The position numbers were made by a program, and so were the translations under genes. A model generated the notes under the pieces. That model saw nothing but the letters and a program-made list of their open reading frames with translations. It did no database searches and was not told the origin of the DNA. A DNA stretch of 8,113 bases from an uncultured bacterium (GTDB taxonomy: Bacteria > Planctomycetota > UBA8108): the NCBI GenBank assembly GCA_913050545.1, contig CAJWZY010000086.1, forward strand, positions 1 to 8,113, read 5' to 3'. Below, in pieces: positions 6,631-8,113 of the stretch; positions within the stretch are counted from its first letter, which is position 1, and every line of letters begins with the position of its first letter.

Positions 6631-6720
6631 TGTTCCATTGTAAGTTGACAGGCTGCGGCGATAGGGGTTTACGCGAAACGCTATTCGACCGATATAACTA
6701 AGAGATATAGAGATAATTTG
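6631..6720 (+). promoter_or_regulatory. AT-rich spacer with candidate promoter for the last two genes
   Basis: This 90-base gap is clearly more AT-rich at its 3' end (6691-6720) than the genes around it. It contains an exact TTGACA (6645-6650), with no good -10 box at normal spacing, then TATAAC (6693-6698), TATAGA (6706-6711) and GATAAT (6712-6717) just before the ATG at 6721. The GATATA/GATATA/GATAAT steps at 6691, 6704 and 6712 form a loose direct repeat. No clear Shine-Dalgarno sequence or terminator is visible. A promoter here is plausible, since the spacer is long for this window, but which box is used cannot be read from the sequence. Confidence 0.35.
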
Positions 6721-7032
6721 ATGCCAGAAAATTCACCCAATCCAGCCCCCGGGGGCCAGGAAGAAGCTCATCCGCCAGCGGGCAGTGATCCGAGGGAGCT
6801 GGGTACCTGTTTGTTCAGCGGGATTCGCATGCGCGGTCCCCTGGAAGAACTTGAGCGGGTCTATCAGAACCGCTCCCGCGGCCTGGAGAGCACCGGCAGC
6901 CGGGAGCAGCTCGAGAGGTTGTCGAGGGGGTTTGAAATTGCCGGCAACCGTCTCTCTATCTGTCTCGGCCTGACGCCCGATCCGCAAGAGGAAGAGCAGG
7001 CTCCTGGCGGGGAAGGCGGGGAAGCGGACTGA
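6721..7032 (+). CDS. Small protein of unknown function, coupled to the SbcC-like gene
   Basis: I do not recognise this 103-residue protein. Residues 1-27 are rich in Pro, Gly, Glu and Ser and are likely disordered. Residues 38-83 (from RGPLEELERVYQN through RLSICLGL) look like two amphipathic helices with heptad-like Leu and charged residues, possibly a short coiled coil. The tail (86-103) is Pro/Gly/Glu-rich and acidic. Cysteines are only C30 and C81. There is no signal peptide or membrane segment. The ATG at 6721 is preferred over an adjacent in-frame TTG at 6718. The stop overlaps the next start as ATGA (7032), the classical sign of translational coupling, so the product may work with the ATPase as an accessory or regulatory partner. 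Support for coding rests on codon-like composition, an intact frame and this overlap. It could be lineage-specific. Confidence 0.65.
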   Translation: MPENSPNPAPGGQEEAHPPAGSDPRELGTCLFSGIRMRGPLEELERVYQNRSRGLESTGSREQLERLSRGFEIAGNRLSICLGLTPDPQEEEQAPGGEGGEAD

Positions 7033-8113
7033 TGATCATTCGATCGATCAAAGCCGAGAATTTCATGAAATTCGCCAGGCTGAGCCTCACAGGCCTGCCC
7101 GACAGAGGGGTCATCGGTATCCTGGGGCCCAACGAGTCTGGCAAGAGCACGATTGGTGAGGCGATCCTCTTCGCCTTCTTCGGCCAGAGCAGGATGTCGA
7201 AGGACAGCCCCCTTGAAAGTCTCATTCACTGGGGCAGTGAATACATGCGTATCGAGATTGATTTCGTTCTTGGTATCGAGCCCGGTAAAAAACGATTGCT
7301 GCGTGTGTACCGGGAAATTGACCGGTTTGGAACGAATTACGCAAAGATCATGGAGCTGCCCGGCAAGGATGAAGTTGCCCGTGGAAACCGCGAGGTCACG
7401 GCATTTATCCAGAACCATATCGGTTTCGACCTGTTTGAGTTCCACCATGCCTTCTACCATGACCAGTATGGAAGCCGCCAGGTTGACGATTCTCAACGGG
7501 AGTTTCTCGAGCGCATGACGGGCGTTCGGCAGATGGAAAGTGCCACCGAAAGGATTGGGACGGAGATTGAACAACTCGAGCGGGAGTTCGGCCATTACCA
7601 GAAAGATATCGGCAGGAACCTCAAGCAGATCGAGCGGTTCTCTCGTACATCGGAGCGGATCCCCGAGCTGCGGGAAGAAGAAGAGAAATCTGTTTGTGAC
7701 TATGTTCGCGTCAAGGATGCGGTGGAGGTCGCCTCGCGGGTAAATGATGCCTACAGGGGGCTGCAGGGGAGCGGCAACGGCGGCGGGCGCGGCTTCAAGG
7801 AGCTTGCAGCCGCCAGGGGGGCTCAGCTCGAAGATGGGGTTAACGGCTTGCTGGAGGATTACAAGGTCCTGCAGTCACAGTGCCGCGAAGGTGATCTCGA
7901 GGATAGCGAGCTGGCTGCCGAAACAGAAAAAATCTGCCAGGCTCTCGAGCGCACTAACGAGTTCCTCGATGCCTACAAGGATCTCAGGAGGAATTGTATC
8001 GAGGCGCGGGAAGTGCTCGAATCAGAGCTTTATGGCAGCGCGGAAAGCTCCCTGAAGCCGCGCCTGGTGAGCCTGGAGCAGCAGAAGTCCGGTCTTGCCG
8101 CCTCGCTGTCCGG
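7032..8113 (+). CDS. SbcC/Rad50-like AAA ATPase, N-terminal part (runs off right edge)
   Basis: An open frame from ATG 7032 to the window end gives 360 residues with no stop. The N-terminus MIIRSIKAENFMKFARLSL is the first strand pair of SMC/Rad50-type ATPases. Walker A is GPNESGKST (32-40, with K38), followed by IGEAILFAFFG (41-51). A segment with I66-H-W-G-S and EIDFVL (75-80) matches the family's beta region. FYHDQYGSRQ (141-150) is a candidate Q-loop, with Q145 or Q150 as the glutamine. From about 166 the protein is charged and helical, probably coiled coil, broken by a Gly-rich stretch (246-254). Walker B, the signature motif and any zinc hook would lie beyond the edge. The class is usually involved in DNA double-strand-break processing with an Mre11/SbcD nuclease, but no nuclease gene is visible here. 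GGGGAA (7018-7023), 8 bases before the ATG, is a fair ribosome-binding site. A YhaN-type ATPase is the main alternative. Confidence 0.85.
   Translation, partial: MIIRSIKAENFMKFARLSLTGLPDRGVIGILGPNESGKSTIGEAILFAFFGQSRMSKDSPLESLIHWGSEYMRIEIDFVLGIEPGKKRLLRVYREIDRFGTNYAKIMELPGKDEVARGNREVTAFIQNHIGFDLFEFHHAFYHDQYGSRQVDDSQREFLERMTGVRQMESATERIGTEIEQLEREFGHYQKDIGRNLKQIERFSRTSERIPELREEEEKSVCDYVRVKDAVEVASRVNDAYRGLQGSGNGGGRGFKELAAARGAQLEDGVNGLLEDYKVLQSQCREGDLEDSELAAETEKICQALERTNEFLDAYKDLRRNCIEAREVLESELYGSAESSLKPRLVSLEQQKSGLAASLS

Noticed and set aside
6645..6650. Exact TTGACA as a sigma-70 -35 box
   Set aside because: The bases 16-18 downstream (around TTTACG) are a poor -10 box. The match alone is too weak to call a promoter.
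6721..7032. Exonuclease VII small subunit (XseB)
   Set aside because: The LEELE and LES-G words look similar, but the spacing between them and the Gly before the last helix does not match XseB, and no xseA is adjacent.
6864..7595. A 243-codon open frame on the minus strand over the small gene and the ATPase start
   Set aside because: It overlaps the Walker A-coding region of a clear SMC-like ATPase. The antisense product has no domain or start signal.
1..8113. tRNA, rRNA, CRISPR array, insertion sequence, prophage or integration site
   Set aside because: The spacers are 90 bases or shorter and show no cloverleaf, regular repeat-spacer array, transposase or terminal repeats.

Overview
The window is GC-rich, densely coding chromosomal sequence, most likely from an uncultured bacterium. 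It has six protein genes that are confidently coding, one probable small gene, and very short spacers. I see no tRNA, rRNA, CRISPR array, insertion sequence or phage gene. The best guess for lineage is Planctomycetota or a near relative. This rests on style only: a secreted HEAT-like plus von Willebrand A (vWA) protein with a 'DTIYLLTDGAP' segment, next to an FHA/degenerate-kinase membrane protein. There is no rRNA marker here, so this assignment is an inference.

Layout. (1) Positions 1-2681, + strand: the 3' part of gatA, then complete gatB. These are two subunits of the GatCAB amidotransferase that converts Glu-tRNA(Gln) and/or Asp-tRNA(Asn) to the amidated forms. gatA is cut by the left edge, and its catalytic lysine lies outside the window. 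(2) 2758-4191, + strand: an exported HEAT-like/vWA protein. (3) 4199-5611, - strand: a protein with an N-terminal FHA domain, a kinase-like fold that has lost every catalytic motif, a Pro-rich linker and a C-terminal membrane anchor. It converges on the vWA gene, with stop codons only 7 bases apart. (4) 5663-6630, + strand: rsfS (ribosome silencing factor) and tsaE (ATPase of the t6A tRNA modification pathway), divergent from the FHA gene across a tiny spacer holding overlapping -10 boxes. (5) 6721 to the right edge, + strand: an unrecognised 103-residue protein that overlaps (ATGA) the start of an SbcC/Rad50-like ATPase. The ATPase runs off the window, and at least 360 residues are visible.

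How the genes work together. gatAB, rsfS and tsaE are all translation housekeeping: tRNA amidation, ribosome subunit control and tRNA t6A. They frame a convergent pair of non-housekeeping genes. The FHA domain normally reads phosphothreonine and the kinase-like part looks catalytically dead, so the FHA protein is probably a membrane-tethered signalling scaffold. The vWA protein probably acts outside the cytoplasmic membrane in metal-dependent protein binding. A functional link between the two is not shown by the sequence. The last two genes look like a small two-gene unit in DNA-end processing or chromosome handling, with an unknown small partner.

The points most worth a second look are the FHA-pseudokinase-membrane architecture, the small protein coupled to the SbcC-like ATPase, the palindromic bidirectional -10 region at 5618-5628, and a pattern in which three genes without a Shine-Dalgarno sequence have a -10-like box 6-9 bases before the start codon, suggesting leaderless mRNAs.
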